From an uncultured bacterium (lineage in GTDB: Bacteria > Bacillota > Clostridia > Oscillospirales > Oscillospiraceae): DNA of 64,000 bases. Within the stretch, counting starts at the first letter, position 1. Each line of letters begins with the position of its first letter. The stretch covers positions 23,979-87,978 of the forward strand of contig CASFCW010000001.1 of NCBI GenBank assembly GCA_949293165.1, given 5' to 3'. Under the pieces are notes generated by a model, which ran no database searches, was not told the origin of the DNA, and saw only the letters and a list, made by a program, of their open reading frames with translations. The position numbers and the translations under genes were made by a program. This document shows positions 36,086-44,934 of the stretch, piece after piece.

Positions 36086-37192
36086 TCAGTTGGCCTTCAG
36101 ACGGACAGGCAGAACCATATAGATAAAGTTCTCCTCCCCCTCCGCGGGCAGGATGACGCAGGGCGCCACGCCGGAGGAAAACTCCATCCGCAGCCGCTGG
36201 GCGGGGGCCGCCTTCAACGCGTCCATCAGGTACTTGTTGTTGAAGCCGATCTCCAGCCCCTGGCCGTCGCCGGTGATGGGGCACTGGTCGGCGGCGTCGC
36301 CGATGCCGGTCTTGGTGGAGATGGACACCATGCCGTCCCCAAAGACGCAGCGCAGAGGGCTTTTCAGCTTCTCGCTGATAATCAGGGAGACGCGCTCCAG
36401 GGAAGCCAGCAGCTCCCTGGCGTCGCACTGGATCTGGATGGGGTTGTTTTTAGGGATGGCGTTGCGGTAAGCCAGGAACTCCCCCTCCAGCCGGCGGCAC
36501 ACCAGCACGGTGTCCCCGGCCCGGAACATGATGTGCCTGGCCCCCTGGTGGATGGTGACGTCCTCCTCGCCGGAGCAGATCTTCTCCACCTCGCTGAGGG
36601 CGGAGCCGGGCACCACGAAGGAGAACGCGTCGCCCCCCGTGGTCTGGGCCACGGTTTCCTGCCGCAGGGCCAGGCGGTAGCCGTCCACGGACACCACAGT
36701 CAATTGATTGTGGTCCACCTCAAACAGGGAACCGGTATGGATGGGCCGGCTTTCGTTGTCGCTGACGGCAAACAGAGTCTGTGCAATCATGGAGCGGAGG
36801 GTGGGCTGGGGCAGGGTGATGGAGCACTGCTGCTCCACGGCGGGCAGTTCGGGAAATTCCTCCGTGTCCATACCCATGATGTTAAATTCGGACATGCCGC
36901 AGCGGATGTTCACCATATGGTCCTTGGTGGAGAAGTAGACGATATCGTCGGGAATTTTCCGAATAATCTCCACAAAAAGCCGGGCAGAAAGCACCAAACT
37001 GCCCGTTTCCTGAATCTCAGCCGGCACAATGGTCCGGATACCCGTTTCCAGATTGTATCCGGTGAGCCGCAGCTGATCGTTGGCTTCTATTAAAATACCT
37101 TCCATGGCGGGGATGGAGCTTTTGGCGGCCACTGTGCGGGAGGTGGTGGATACCGCCGCGGCCAGCAGCGCTTTTTCACAGGAGAAAGTCAT
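36086..37192 (-). CDS. dnaN: DNA polymerase III sliding clamp (beta subunit)
   Basis: The 368-residue clamp made of three similar domains. It begins MTFSCEKALLAAAVSTTSRT and has the usual domain linkers (FAVSDNESRPIHTGSLFEVD, VDGYRLALRQ) and the C-terminal YMVLPVRLKAN. I choose this start because GGAGGCACTTCTCA precedes it; an in-frame start 57 codons upstream lies in the origin sequence. It is 17 bases before yaaA in the same transcript. Confidence 0.96.
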   Translation of the reverse strand: MTFSCEKALLAAAVSTTSRTVAAKSSIPAMEGILIEANDQLRLTGYNLETGIRTIVPAEIQETGSLVLSARLFVEIIRKIPDDIVYFSTKDHMVNIRCGMSEFNIMGMDTEEFPELPAVEQQCSITLPQPTLRSMIAQTLFAVSDNESRPIHTGSLFEVDHNQLTVVSVDGYRLALRQETVAQTTGGDAFSFVVPGSALSEVEKICSGEEDVTIHQGARHIMFRAGDTVLVCRRLEGEFLAYRNAIPKNNPIQIQCDARELLASLERVSLIISEKLKSPLRCVFGDGMVSISTKTGIGDAADQCPITGDGQGLEIGFNNKYLMDALKAAPAQRLRMEFSSGVAPCVILPAEGEENFIYMVLPVRLKAN

Positions 37193-37576
37193 TGAGAAGT
37201 GCCTCCTTGTCCGGTTTTCCTCTCTCCGCAGGAGAGGAAAGGAATATATATTTCGTAACAGTAGCCCGTAGGGGGAAAAAATGTGGAAAAACGGCGCAAG
37301 CCCGTGGGAGAGTAAGAAAAACGCCTCCACAGGGGATGTTGAGAAAACCAGGGGATAATCCACAGGGGAATCTGGGAATCGGAGTTATCCACATTTTGCA
37401 ATCAACTTTCCACAATTAAGTGTGGATAAAATTTTCAGAAAATAGACAGCCCAATTTCCAAACTACGCCAGGAAACAGGGCCGGGTCAGTGAATATGTTG
37501 GGAAGAAAAATACCATCAGCGGTATTACAGAAAGTAATCTGTCCCATGGGGAGGTGGGCTCCCCATGGGGAAGGGG
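37193..37576. other. oriC: oriC subregion between dnaA and dnaN with DnaA boxes
   Basis: Perfect DnaA boxes are TTATCCACA at 37385-37393 and its complement TGTGGATAA at 37421-37429. Near matches lie at 37356-37364 (TAATCCACA), 37406-37414 (CTTTCCACA) and 37282-37290 (TGTGGAAAA). An AT-rich stretch follows at about 37410-37445. The dnaA-dnaN spacer is the usual site of the unwinding element in Firmicutes. Confidence 0.85.
37505..37526 (-). terminator. probable terminator after dnaA
   Basis: A six-base stem AATACC/GGTATT with a six-base loop (minus strand) is followed by TTTCTTCC. Another, stronger hairpin without T-run, an 11-base stem CCCATGGGGAG/CTCCCCATGGG (37543-37569), lies nearer the dnaA stop. 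Together they may limit read-through from dnaA to dnaN. Confidence 0.5.
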
Positions 37577-38890
37577 TCACTCATACCGGATATTGATGTT
37601 GGCGGTGATGTCCTTGATGATTTCCGCCTTCTCCGGGTCGGTTTTCACCAGGTCCTCAATCCGCTCGATGGAATGGAGGACGGTGGTGTGGTCACGGCCG
37701 TCGAATTCCTTGCCGATCTCCTTCAGGGACAGGTTGGTCATGCGGCGGATCTGGTACATGGCGATCTGGCGGGCCAGGGAGATGTCCTTGGCACGGCCCT
37801 GGCCGCGAAGGGTGGCGGGCTCGATGTTGTAGAACTTGCAGACCTCGTCGATAATCACGTCGGCGGTGGGGACGATGTCCGACTTTTCCTTGAACATGTC
37901 CTTGACGGCCCGGACAACCGTGTCCTTGTCCACGGAGTCCCCCATCAGCTGCTGGTAGGCCATGATCTTGTTCACGGTGCCCTCAATCTGACGGACGTTG
38001 GCGGTGATGTTTTCCGCAATCAGCTGGAGCAGGAACTCCGGCAGCTCCACACCCATGCGGATGGCCTTGTTTTTGATAATGGCCATCCTGGTCTCGTAGT
38101 CCGGCGGCTGGATGTCCGCCAGCAGGCCCCACTCAAACCGGGTTTTCAGACGGTCCTCCAGGCGGAGCATCTCCTTGGGCGGCCGGTCGGAGGTGAACAC
38201 GATCTGCTTTTTCAGCTCATAGAGGGTGTTGAAGGTATGGAACATCTCCTCCTGGGTGGAGTCACGGCCGGCGATAAACTGCACGTCGTCCATGAGGAAC
38301 ACGTCGGCGCCCCGGTATTTTTCCCGGAATTCCGCGTTTCTGCCCTCACGGATGGCCTGGATCAGCTCATTGGTAAAGGTGTCCCCCTTGATATAGACGA
38401 CCTTATAGTCCGGATGGTTTTTATGGATGGTGTGGGCGATGGCGTACAGCAGATGGGTCTTGCCCAGCCCGGACTCCCCGTAGATGAACAGGGGGTTGTA
38501 GCTCTGGCCGGGATTGTCCGCCACAGCCCGGGCGGCGGCGTGGGCGAACTTGTTGGAGGAGCCCACCACAAACCGCTCGAAGGTGTAATCCTCCGTGCCG
38601 GGGAAAAAGTCGTTTTTTTCCGGCTGGCGGTACAGATCCAGCTCGCCCTCGGTAAGCACCACCACCTCCATGTCCAAAGAAAACAGCTCCCGAAGGGCGG
38701 CCTGGATCTTGGACAGGTAGCGGGTGGCAATAATGTCCCGCTTGAAGCGGGTGGGGGAATACAGGACAAAACGGTCGTCCTCCAGCGCCACGGCCGAGGC
38801 GTCGTCAAACCAGGTGTTGATGGTGGTGGCCGTCATCTCCGGCTGCATCAGCTCCAATACCTTCGCCCATACATCGGCGGCAGGATTCAT
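37577..38890 (-). CDS. dnaA: chromosomal replication initiator DnaA
   Basis: The 437-residue AAA+ initiator. Domain I is at MNPAADVWAKVLELM; domain III has Walker A GESGLGKTHLLYAI, Walker B VFLMDDVQFIAG and the arginine region LKTRFEWGLLADI; domain IV has the DnaA-box-binding helix DHTTVLHSIERIE. The linker of domain II is short. I start at MNPAADVWAK. A much longer in-frame start would cover most of the leader and lacks a ribosome site. Confidence 0.97.
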   Translation of the reverse strand: MNPAADVWAKVLELMQPEMTATTINTWFDDASAVALEDDRFVLYSPTRFKRDIIATRYLSKIQAALRELFSLDMEVVVLTEGELDLYRQPEKNDFFPGTEDYTFERFVVGSSNKFAHAAARAVADNPGQSYNPLFIYGESGLGKTHLLYAIAHTIHKNHPDYKVVYIKGDTFTNELIQAIREGRNAEFREKYRGADVFLMDDVQFIAGRDSTQEEMFHTFNTLYELKKQIVFTSDRPPKEMLRLEDRLKTRFEWGLLADIQPPDYETRMAIIKNKAIRMGVELPEFLLQLIAENITANVRQIEGTVNKIMAYQQLMGDSVDKDTVVRAVKDMFKEKSDIVPTADVIIDEVCKFYNIEPATLRGQGRAKDISLARQIAMYQIRRMTNLSLKEIGKEFDGRDHTTVLHSIERIEDLVKTDPEKAEIIKDITANINIRYE

Positions 38891-39111
38891 AGCAAGGCAG
38901 ACCTCCTTGATGGAAAATGGTACCCAGGCGGGGAAAGAAAGAGCGGCCCGCGTCCTGTCCAGGCCGGGCCCGATGGCTGCATCAGCGTCATGCCCTTTGA
39001 AAAACGGCGGCGCGGGGCCGGGTGGGGGCATGAAAATGGGGACGGGCAAAGGAATGGCGGGAGTAACGCCCGCCTGAAACACTGAAAAAGGCCGCAATCC
39101 GCCATGGAAGC

Positions 39112-39140
39112 ATTATATCAAAAAAAGCGTGGACAAGCAA
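39112..39140 (-). promoter_or_regulatory. probable promoter of dnaA
   Basis: On the minus strand TTGCTT (39140-39135) and a perfect TATAAT (39117-39112) are 17 bases apart. DnaA-like boxes just upstream could give autoregulation. Confidence 0.7.
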
Positions 39141-39266
39141 GGGAGAGGAAAGGATTTTCCACATTTTTCGTGGCGTGGATGTGGAAAAACCAGGGGACAA
39201 GTGGGTTGGGGCGGCTGGAATGGGGGAAAGATGATGAGAAGATTGCACAAAGAAGCAAAAAAGGAG

Positions 39267-39296
39267 TTGACAGGGGGAAGCACCATCCGCTATAAT
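39267..39296 (+). promoter_or_regulatory. promoter of the rpmH-rnpA-yidC operon
   Basis: Perfect TTGACA (39267-39272) and perfect TATAAT (39291-39296) with 18 bases between them, about 145 bases before rpmH. Confidence 0.85.
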
Positions 39297-39441
39297 AAGT
39301 GACGCTGTTCCGAAAGAGGGGGTTTTCTACCCTTTTTTACGGACATTCCGGGGTTCCCCGGGACAGATTGCGAACCGCAGCCGGAGACGGCTGTTGTTGG
39401 GCCGGCTCGCCGGCTTGAAAATGAATGAGGAGGTGTCCCCC

Positions 39442-39576
39442 ATGCTTCGTACCTATCAGCCCAAGAAGCGCCAGCGTTCCAAGGAGCACGGCTTCCGCAA
39501 GCGTATGGCCACCCGCAATGGCCGCAAGGTTCTGGCTCGCCGCCGCGCCAAGGGCCGCGCTCGTCTGTCTCACTGA
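39442..39576 (+). CDS. rpmH: 50S ribosomal protein L34
   Basis: The 44-residue, very basic protein reads [20 protein letters not shown] and ends in GRARLSH, the standard L34 sequence. The ATG after GAGGAGGTGTCCCCC is chosen; an in-frame upstream ATG overlaps the ribosome site. It is the first gene of the rpmH-rnpA-yidD-yidC-jag operon beside oriC. Confidence 0.97.
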   Translation: MLRTYQPKKRQRSKEHGFRKRMATRNGRKVLARRRAKGRARLSH

Positions 39577-39764
39577 GATTGACGGGTTTTGTCCTTCCGC
39601 AGCGATGCGGGCGGACGCTCATCCCAACGAGGATACGACAAAAGGACACTTGTACGCGATTTAGGGGCGTGGGAATGATTCCCCCGCCCCTGCGGTGCAT
39701 ACGGGAAAAATACCCGGGGTCCATAATCGGCAGCAGTTCCAGGCACAGGACGGAGGAATGATTG

Positions 39765-40118
39765 ATGAAGCACACCGTTGCGTTGAAACAGAATCATGAA
39801 TTTCGCCGCCTGTACGCCAAGGGAAGGTCTGCCGTCTCCCCGTATTTTGCCATCTACTGCCGAAAGACCAACCGGCCGGTCAGCCGCCTGGGCATCACCA
39901 CCGGGGTAAAGCTGGGCAACGCGGTCAAGCGCAACCGGGCCCGGCGTCGCATCCGGGAGCTGTACCGCACCCATGAGGGGATGCTGCTGCCTGGCTACGA
40001 CGTGGTGGTGGTGGCCCGCACCCGGGTAATTTACGGCCAGTACCGGGAGCTGGAGCGCAGCTTTCTCCAACTGATGGGTCAGCTGGGCATCCGCCGGCGG
40101 AGGGAGACGGAGGCATGA
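39765..40118 (+). CDS. rnpA: ribonuclease P protein component
   Basis: The 117-residue basic protein that assists the RNase P RNA in cutting tRNA 5' ends. The RNR motif is in [15 protein letters not shown], preceded by [12 protein letters not shown]. Start at the ATG after CGGAGGAATGATTG; a TTG codon just upstream also fits but is less likely. The 188-base gap after rpmH shows no gene. The stop overlaps the yidD start (ATGA). Confidence 0.96.
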   Translation: MKHTVALKQNHEFRRLYAKGRSAVSPYFAIYCRKTNRPVSRLGITTGVKLGNAVKRNRARRRIRELYRTHEGMLLPGYDVVVVARTRVIYGQYRELERSFLQLMGQLGIRRRRETEA

Positions 40119-40333
40119 AAGCGATCCTGTTGTGGATGATCCGATTTTACCAGCGCGAAATTTCCCCCCTGCGTCCCCCATGCTGCCGGTTTATCCCCAC
40201 CTGCTCGGCCTATGCCCTGGAGGCGGTGGAGAAATACGGCCCTGTCAAGGGGGGATGGCTGGCGCTGCGCCGGATTCTCCGGTGCAACCCCTTCCACCGG
40301 CAGGAAACCATCGAGTACGATCCCGTGCCCTGA
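40115..40333 (+). CDS. yidD: membrane protein insertion efficiency factor YidD
   Basis: A 72-residue protein: [20 protein letters not shown] then [20 protein letters not shown] and RILRCNPF, the conserved YidD signature with its cysteines. It helps YidC insert membrane proteins. It overlaps rnpA by four bases and precedes yidC, the standard order. Confidence 0.95.
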   Translation: MKAILLWMIRFYQREISPLRPPCCRFIPTCSAYALEAVEKYGPVKGGWLALRRILRCNPFHRQETIEYDPVP

Positions 40334-40372
40334 TGGGCTGCCGGAACCAAAATCACATGTGGAGGTACCATT

Positions 40373-41758
40373 GTGGGTATTATTTTGAAACCCTTTGCCC
40401 TGCTCCTGTTGTTTTTCTACAACTTCTTCCAGAGCTACGGCATCGCGCTGATCCTCTTTGCCCTGCTGGTGAAGCTGATCCTGTTCCCCCTGTCCATCAA
40501 GGGCAAGAAGAGCATGATCCAGATGAATCTGCTCTCCGGGCAGATGCAGCAGATCCAGAAGCAGTACGGCAAGGATCGGGAACGCTATAACGCGGAGATT
40601 CAGAAGCTCTACGCCAGGGAGAAGGTCAACCCCATGGGCGGCTGCCTGTGGTCCCTGATGCCCCTGATCATTCTGATTCCCCTGTACTGGATCATTCGTG
40701 AGCCCGTCACCTACCTGATGGGCGTGAGCGGCGACCTGATTGGGACGGTGGCTGAGGTCACCGGCGTGGCCAATTCCGGCGCCTATCCCCAGATCGCTAT
40801 GGCCGAGGCGCTGGGCAACCCCGACATCCTGGCCAAGGCCCAGCAGGCGCTGGGCGATGCGGGCGCCGGGCTGTTCAGCATGGACTTCTCCTTCCTGGGC
40901 ATTAACCTGGCCGCCATTCCCAAGTGGAATTTCTGGACCCAGGGCTTTGGCTGGGAGAGCATCGGCCTGTTCCTGCTGCCCCTGGTGTCCACCGTGATCT
41001 CCTTCCTGTCCATGAAGGTGAGCATGAAGACCAACCAGATCAACCAGGGCCAGGCTGCCGACGACATGACCAACAAGACCAACCAGTCTATGATGATCAT
41101 GATGCCCCTCATGTCCCTGTGGATCGGCTTCACCGTCCCCGCCGGCCTGTCCATCTACTGGATTGCCCAGTATATCTTCACCATCGCTCAGGAGCTGCTC
41201 AGCAGCAAGATGCTGAAGAAGGACTACGAGGCCGCCCGCGCCGCCGCTGCTGAGCGGGCCAAGAAGGAGAAGGAAGAGGAGAAGCGCCGCAAGGAGGAGG
41301 CCCGCCTGGAGCGCGCCCGCCGCATTGAGGAGGAGAAGAACAACCGCAAGAAGAAGGGCGCCGCCAAGAAGGCTGAGCCCACGGAACCCGGTATCAACAA
41401 GGAGGACAGCCGCATCGGCATCCGGGCCTATGCCAGGGGCCGGGCCTATGATCCCAACCGCTTCGGCGGGGTGACCCCTTATGTGGACCCTGACGAGGAG
41501 ATCCGCCGGCAGATTGCCCAGGCCCAGGCCGGCCGGGTGAAGAAGAACAAGAGCAAGACCAAGGAGGAGACCCCCGCCGTTGAGGAGCCCAAGCAGGCGC
41601 CCCAGCAGCAGGAGGAGACCGCTGCCCCCACCGTCCAGCCCCAGGAGGAGCAGGCTGCCCAGACGCAGGAGGCCCCTGTGGAGATGGAAGAGGTGGAAGT
41701 TGAGGTGGAGCAGGTAGAAGTGGAGCTCCCCGAGGATGACAAGAAGGAGGGTGTCTGA
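40373..41758 (+). CDS. yidC: membrane protein insertase YidC/Oxa1
   Basis: The 461-residue insertase starts with GTG after TGGAGGTACC. The core has about five membrane helices: FALLLLFFYNFFQSYGIALI, then MGGCLWSLMPLIILIPLYWI after the KQYGKDRERYNAEIQKLYAREKVNP hairpin, and IMMPLMSLWIGFTVPAGLSI. No lipobox is visible. An unusually long cytoplasmic tail (about residues 285-461) is first a charged helix and then an acidic Gln/Glu/Val-rich stretch. Such tails can bind ribosomes. Its last base overlaps the jag start. Confidence 0.95.
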   Translation: MGIILKPFALLLLFFYNFFQSYGIALILFALLVKLILFPLSIKGKKSMIQMNLLSGQMQQIQKQYGKDRERYNAEIQKLYAREKVNPMGGCLWSLMPLIILIPLYWIIREPVTYLMGVSGDLIGTVAEVTGVANSGAYPQIAMAEALGNPDILAKAQQALGDAGAGLFSMDFSFLGINLAAIPKWNFWTQGFGWESIGLFLLPLVSTVISFLSMKVSMKTNQINQGQAADDMTNKTNQSMMIMMPLMSLWIGFTVPAGLSIYWIAQYIFTIAQELLSSKMLKKDYEAARAAAAERAKKEKEEEKRRKEEARLERARRIEEEKNNRKKKGAAKKAEPTEPGINKEDSRIGIRAYARGRAYDPNRFGGVTPYVDPDEEIRRQIAQAQAGRVKKNKSKTKEETPAVEEPKQAPQQQEETAAPTVQPQEEQAAQTQEAPVEMEEVEVEVEQVEVELPEDDKKEGV

Positions 41759-42561
41759 TGAGGAAGTGGATTGAGACCACCGGCCGCTCTGAGGAAGACG
41801 CCATTGCCGCCGCCCTGTTCCAGCTGGATTTGGAGCGGGACGATGTATCGGTAGAGGTGATTGAGCGGGCCAAGTCCGGTTTCCTGGGCTTCGGCGGGAA
41901 CCCCGCCAAGGTTCGTGTCAGCTATGAGGTGGCCGGGGAGGGGGAGGCGCCTGTCCCCGCCGCTCCCGCCCAGGAGAGCAAGCCGGAGGCCGCCCCGGTG
42001 GAGGCCGTCCAGCCTGCTGCCCAGGAGGAGCCTGCCCCCCAGGAGGACAACCAGCTTCAGACGGGCGATGAGGTGCTCATCGCCCATGAGGAGGAGGGCC
42101 GGGACGAAAAGGCGGAGAAGATCCGCGTGTTCCTCACCGGCCTGATGGAGCACCTCCATGTGGACGCTGTACCGGAGATCACCCCCAGCGAGAACGGCTA
42201 CAAGGTGGTTCTCCAGGGGCAGGGCCTGGGCGCCATCATCGGGCGCCGGGGCGAGACCCTGGACGCCATCCAGCAGCTGACCAACTACTCTGTCAACCGG
42301 GGCCAGTCCAAGCGGGTGCGGATTCACATTGACGCCGAGGGCTACCGGGCCAAGCGGGAGGAATCCCTCCGGCGGCTGGCGGAGAAGGTGGCCGGCAAGG
42401 TGGTCAAGTACCGCAAGAACATGACGCTGGAGCCCATGAACGCCTACGAGCGCCATGTGATCCATACAGCGCTGCAGGATTATCCCCACGTGACTACCTA
42501 CTCCACCGGCGTGGAGCCCAACCGCCGTACGGTGGTGGCCTACAGCCCGGACCAGAAGTAA
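41758..42561 (+). CDS. jag: RNA-binding protein Jag (KhpB)
   Basis: The 267-residue protein has three parts: the Jag-N domain (MRKWIETTGRSEEDAIAAAL and SGFLGFGGNPAKVRV), an Ala/Glu/Pro-rich linker, and KH (GRRGETLDAIQQLTNYSVNR) plus R3H domains (NAYERHVIHTALQDYPHVTT). Jag/KhpB binds RNA with KhpA and affects cell elongation in streptococci. The ATG shares a base with the yidC stop. A terminator follows. Confidence 0.95.
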   Translation: MRKWIETTGRSEEDAIAAALFQLDLERDDVSVEVIERAKSGFLGFGGNPAKVRVSYEVAGEGEAPVPAAPAQESKPEAAPVEAVQPAAQEEPAPQEDNQLQTGDEVLIAHEEEGRDEKAEKIRVFLTGLMEHLHVDAVPEITPSENGYKVVLQGQGLGAIIGRRGETLDAIQQLTNYSVNRGQSKRVRIHIDAEGYRAKREESLRRLAEKVAGKVVKYRKNMTLEPMNAYERHVIHTALQDYPHVTTYSTGVEPNRRTVVAYSPDQK

Positions 42562-42573
42562 ACATGACCCATA

Positions 42574-42612
42574 CGGCGGGAGGACGGTTGGCGGCCTCCC
42601 GCCGCCTTTTTT
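42574..42612 (+). terminator. terminator after the rpmH-jag operon
   Basis: A ten-base stem CGGCGGGAGG/CCTCCCGCCG is followed by CCTTTTTTC. It is located 12 bases after the jag stop. Confidence 0.92.
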
Positions 42613-42624
42613 CAGGAGGAAGCC

Positions 42625-43941
42625 ATGACCCCTCTTTATCAAGCAATTCTGGATTATCTGTCGGGCAGCCCGGTCCGGATGCACATGCCGGGCCACAAGG
42701 GGAAGCCCCTGCCCATCCCGGAGCTGGCCGGCGCGTCCGCCCTGGACGTGACGGAAATCGGCCCCACCGGAAACCTCTATGAGGGGGGCGGCCCCTTCCA
42801 CCAGGCGGAGGAGCTGTGGGCCCGCCTGCTGGGGGCGGAGGACGCCATGCTGCTCACCGGCGGCTCCACCCAGGGGCTCCACACCGCCCTGTCCCTGTGC
42901 GCCCGCCCTGGGGAACCGGTTCTGGTGGACCGGGGCTGTCACCGTGGCGTGTACAATGCCATGGCGCTGCTGGATTTAAAGCCGGTGTATCTCCAACGGC
43001 CATGGCTGGAGCAGTGGAATATCGCGGGCACAATTTCCCGGGAGGATGTGGAAAAACAGCTGAATGCCCACCCGGAAATAAAAACAGTTTGTATCACATC
43101 GCCGACATATTGCGGGCTGTTGTCTGATGTTGCGGGAATTTCCCACATCGTACACCAACATGGTGGACGGTTGGTGGTGGATGGCGCCCATGGCGCCCAT
43201 CTGCCCTTTCTGGGTGTGGATTGTTTTCAGGGGGCGGACGCGGTGGTCTGCTCCGCCCACAAAACCCTCCCCGCCCTGGGGCAGGCCGCCCTGCTGTTTA
43301 CCCGGGGCTTTGACCCGGCGGAGGTGCGGCGGATGGCGGCGGTGTTCGGCACTTCCAGCCCCTCCTACCCCGTGATGATTTCCATAGACGGGGCAAGGGA
43401 GTGGATGGAAACGGGAGGAGCGGAGGAGTACCGGCGGGCGGCAAGGCGGGTGGCCGGGCTGCGCCGCCGGTTCCCCAGCCTGGCGGGGGAGCGTTTGGAC
43501 CCCCTTCGGCTGACCCTGATGGCCAGGGATGGCCGCGCCCTGTCCGCCGCCCTGGAGGGGGCGGGGATCTGGCCGGAGATGGCGGATGCGGCCCACGTGG
43601 TGCTGATCCTCACCGGCCTGGACAGCGACGGCGAGCTGGAGCGGTTGGAGGGGGCGCTGGAAACCTGCCGGGAGCTGCTGGGCGGCCGGCCGCCGCTGCC
43701 GCCGCCGCCTGTGCCGGAGCAGGTGTGCTCCCTGCGGCAGGCCATGTTTGCCCCCAGGGAAGCCAGGCCGCTGGAGGACTGCCTGGGGGAGACGGCGGCC
43801 GCCGCTGTGGCCCCTTACCCTCCGGGGGTCCCGGTTGTGGCCCCGGGGGAGCGAATTTCCCAAAAAGAACTGGCCTATTTAGAGAAAATAGGATATAATA
43901 TGCGGGAAGCGTCTGCCATCATCAGACGCGGCAGTTTATAA
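42625..43941 (+). CDS. Orn/Lys/Arg decarboxylase family PLP enzyme (YaaO-like)
   Basis: A 438-residue PLP enzyme, shorter than the inducible E. coli decarboxylases and similar in size to B. subtilis YaaO. Motifs: MHMPGHKGKPL (about residues 19-29), TEIGPTGNLYEGGGP, GGSTQGLHTAL, VDGAHGAHLPF and the PLP lysine in CSAHKTLPALGQ. It would decarboxylate a basic amino acid to give a polyamine precursor; which one is not clear. As in B. subtilis, it stands upstream of holB and ricT, though tmk is absent between them. Confidence 0.9.
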   Translation: MTPLYQAILDYLSGSPVRMHMPGHKGKPLPIPELAGASALDVTEIGPTGNLYEGGGPFHQAEELWARLLGAEDAMLLTGGSTQGLHTALSLCARPGEPVLVDRGCHRGVYNAMALLDLKPVYLQRPWLEQWNIAGTISREDVEKQLNAHPEIKTVCITSPTYCGLLSDVAGISHIVHQHGGRLVVDGAHGAHLPFLGVDCFQGADAVVCSAHKTLPALGQAALLFTRGFDPAEVRRMAAVFGTSSPSYPVMISIDGAREWMETGGAEEYRRAARRVAGLRRRFPSLAGERLDPLRLTLMARDGRALSAALEGAGIWPEMADAAHVVLILTGLDSDGELERLEGALETCRELLGGRPPLPPPPVPEQVCSLRQAMFAPREARPLEDCLGETAAAAVAPYPPGVPVVAPGERISQKELAYLEKIGYNMREASAIIRRGSL

Positions 43942-43957
43942 CAGAGGGGGCGGAGCC

Positions 43958-44896
43958 ATGAACCTTTCGGCGCTTGCGGGCAACGGCCCATTGAAGCATC
44001 AGCTGTCCCAGCGCCAGGAGGGTCGGGGCCTGTCCCACGCCTATATTCTGTCCGGCCCGGCGGGGTCTGGTCGGCACACTCTGGCCATGGTTCTGGCCTC
44101 CGCCATGATGTGCACGGGGCCGGTGGAGGGCAGGCCCTGCGGGCAATGCGTCCCATGCAGAAAGGTGCTGGCAGGCGTCCACCCGGACGTATCTGTCCTG
44201 TCAGGTCCGGGGGAGGGCAAGCCCATCACCGTGGACCAGATCCGGGCGCTGCGGGCGGATGCCTATATCCGGCCCAATGAGGGGGATCGGAAGGTCTATC
44301 TGCTGGAAGGGGCGGACGGGATGAATGCCGCCGCCCAGAACGCCATGCTGAAGCTGCTGGAGGACGGGCCGGCCTATGCGGCCTTCCTGCTTTTGGCGGA
44401 AAACGGCGGGGGCCTGCTGGAGACGGTGCGCTCCCGCTGTGAGGAGCTTACCCTCAGCCCGGTTCCGCCCGCCCAGGCGGAGGAGTGGCTGCTCCGGCGG
44501 TACCCCAATCTGGACGGGCAGGCGGTGCGTCAGGCGGCGGCCGACTGCCAGGGAATCCTGGGCCGTGCCGTGGCGGAGCTGGAGGGGGACGATGCCGCCC
44601 GGCGGCAGCGGATGGAGCTGGCCGGTGCTCTGGCCCAGGCGGTGGAGCAGGGGGATGAGCTGGCCCTGTTCCAGGCCGGGATGGCCCTGGAAAAGCTGCC
44701 CAAGGAGGAGCTGCCCCAGCTGATGGAGCAGCTGGTCACCGAGCTCACCGGGCGTATGGCCCGGGGCACGGGAGACAGCCGCCGTTTGCTCAAAGGCGTG
44801 GAGACCGCCAGGCTGCTGTCCCAGGGACTGGCGCTGAACCTGAACCCGGGCCAGGCGGCCGGATGGCTGTGCGCCCAGATGTTTTTGGATGGATAA
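43958..44896 (+). CDS. holB: DNA polymerase III delta-prime subunit
   Basis: The 312-residue clamp-loader subunit. The P-loop GPAGSGRHT has Arg for the usual Lys, typical of a delta-prime subunit that does not hydrolyse ATP. Four cysteines (CTGPVEGRPCGQCVPC) form the zinc module. NAMLKLLEDGPAYAAFLLL and VRSRCEELTL (SRC motif) follow. It is 16 bases after the decarboxylase gene and 38 before ricT. Confidence 0.92.
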   Translation: MNLSALAGNGPLKHQLSQRQEGRGLSHAYILSGPAGSGRHTLAMVLASAMMCTGPVEGRPCGQCVPCRKVLAGVHPDVSVLSGPGEGKPITVDQIRALRADAYIRPNEGDRKVYLLEGADGMNAAAQNAMLKLLEDGPAYAAFLLLAENGGGLLETVRSRCEELTLSPVPPAQAEEWLLRRYPNLDGQAVRQAAADCQGILGRAVAELEGDDAARRQRMELAGALAQAVEQGDELALFQAGMALEKLPKEELPQLMEQLVTELTGRMARGTGDSRRLLKGVETARLLSQGLALNLNPGQAAGWLCAQMFLDG

Positions 44897-44934
44897 CGCC
44901 CCACATTCCGGCGGGGCCGAAGAAGGAGAACACC

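Larger units (their letters stand above)
38891..39441. other. dnaA-rpmH intergenic region, second oriC subregion
   Basis: It holds the divergent promoters of dnaA and rpmH and, between them, an inverted pair of DnaA-like boxes, TTTTCCACA (39155-39163) and TGTGGAAAA (39180-39188). The dnaA leader (38891 to about 39105) is GC-rich with no clear ORF or riboswitch. A split origin with boxes on both sides of dnaA is common in Firmicutes. Confidence 0.7.

Noticed and set aside
38891-39097. Longer N-terminus for DnaA
   Set aside because: The extra 69 residues do not look like domain I and cover nearly the entire leader up to the promoter.
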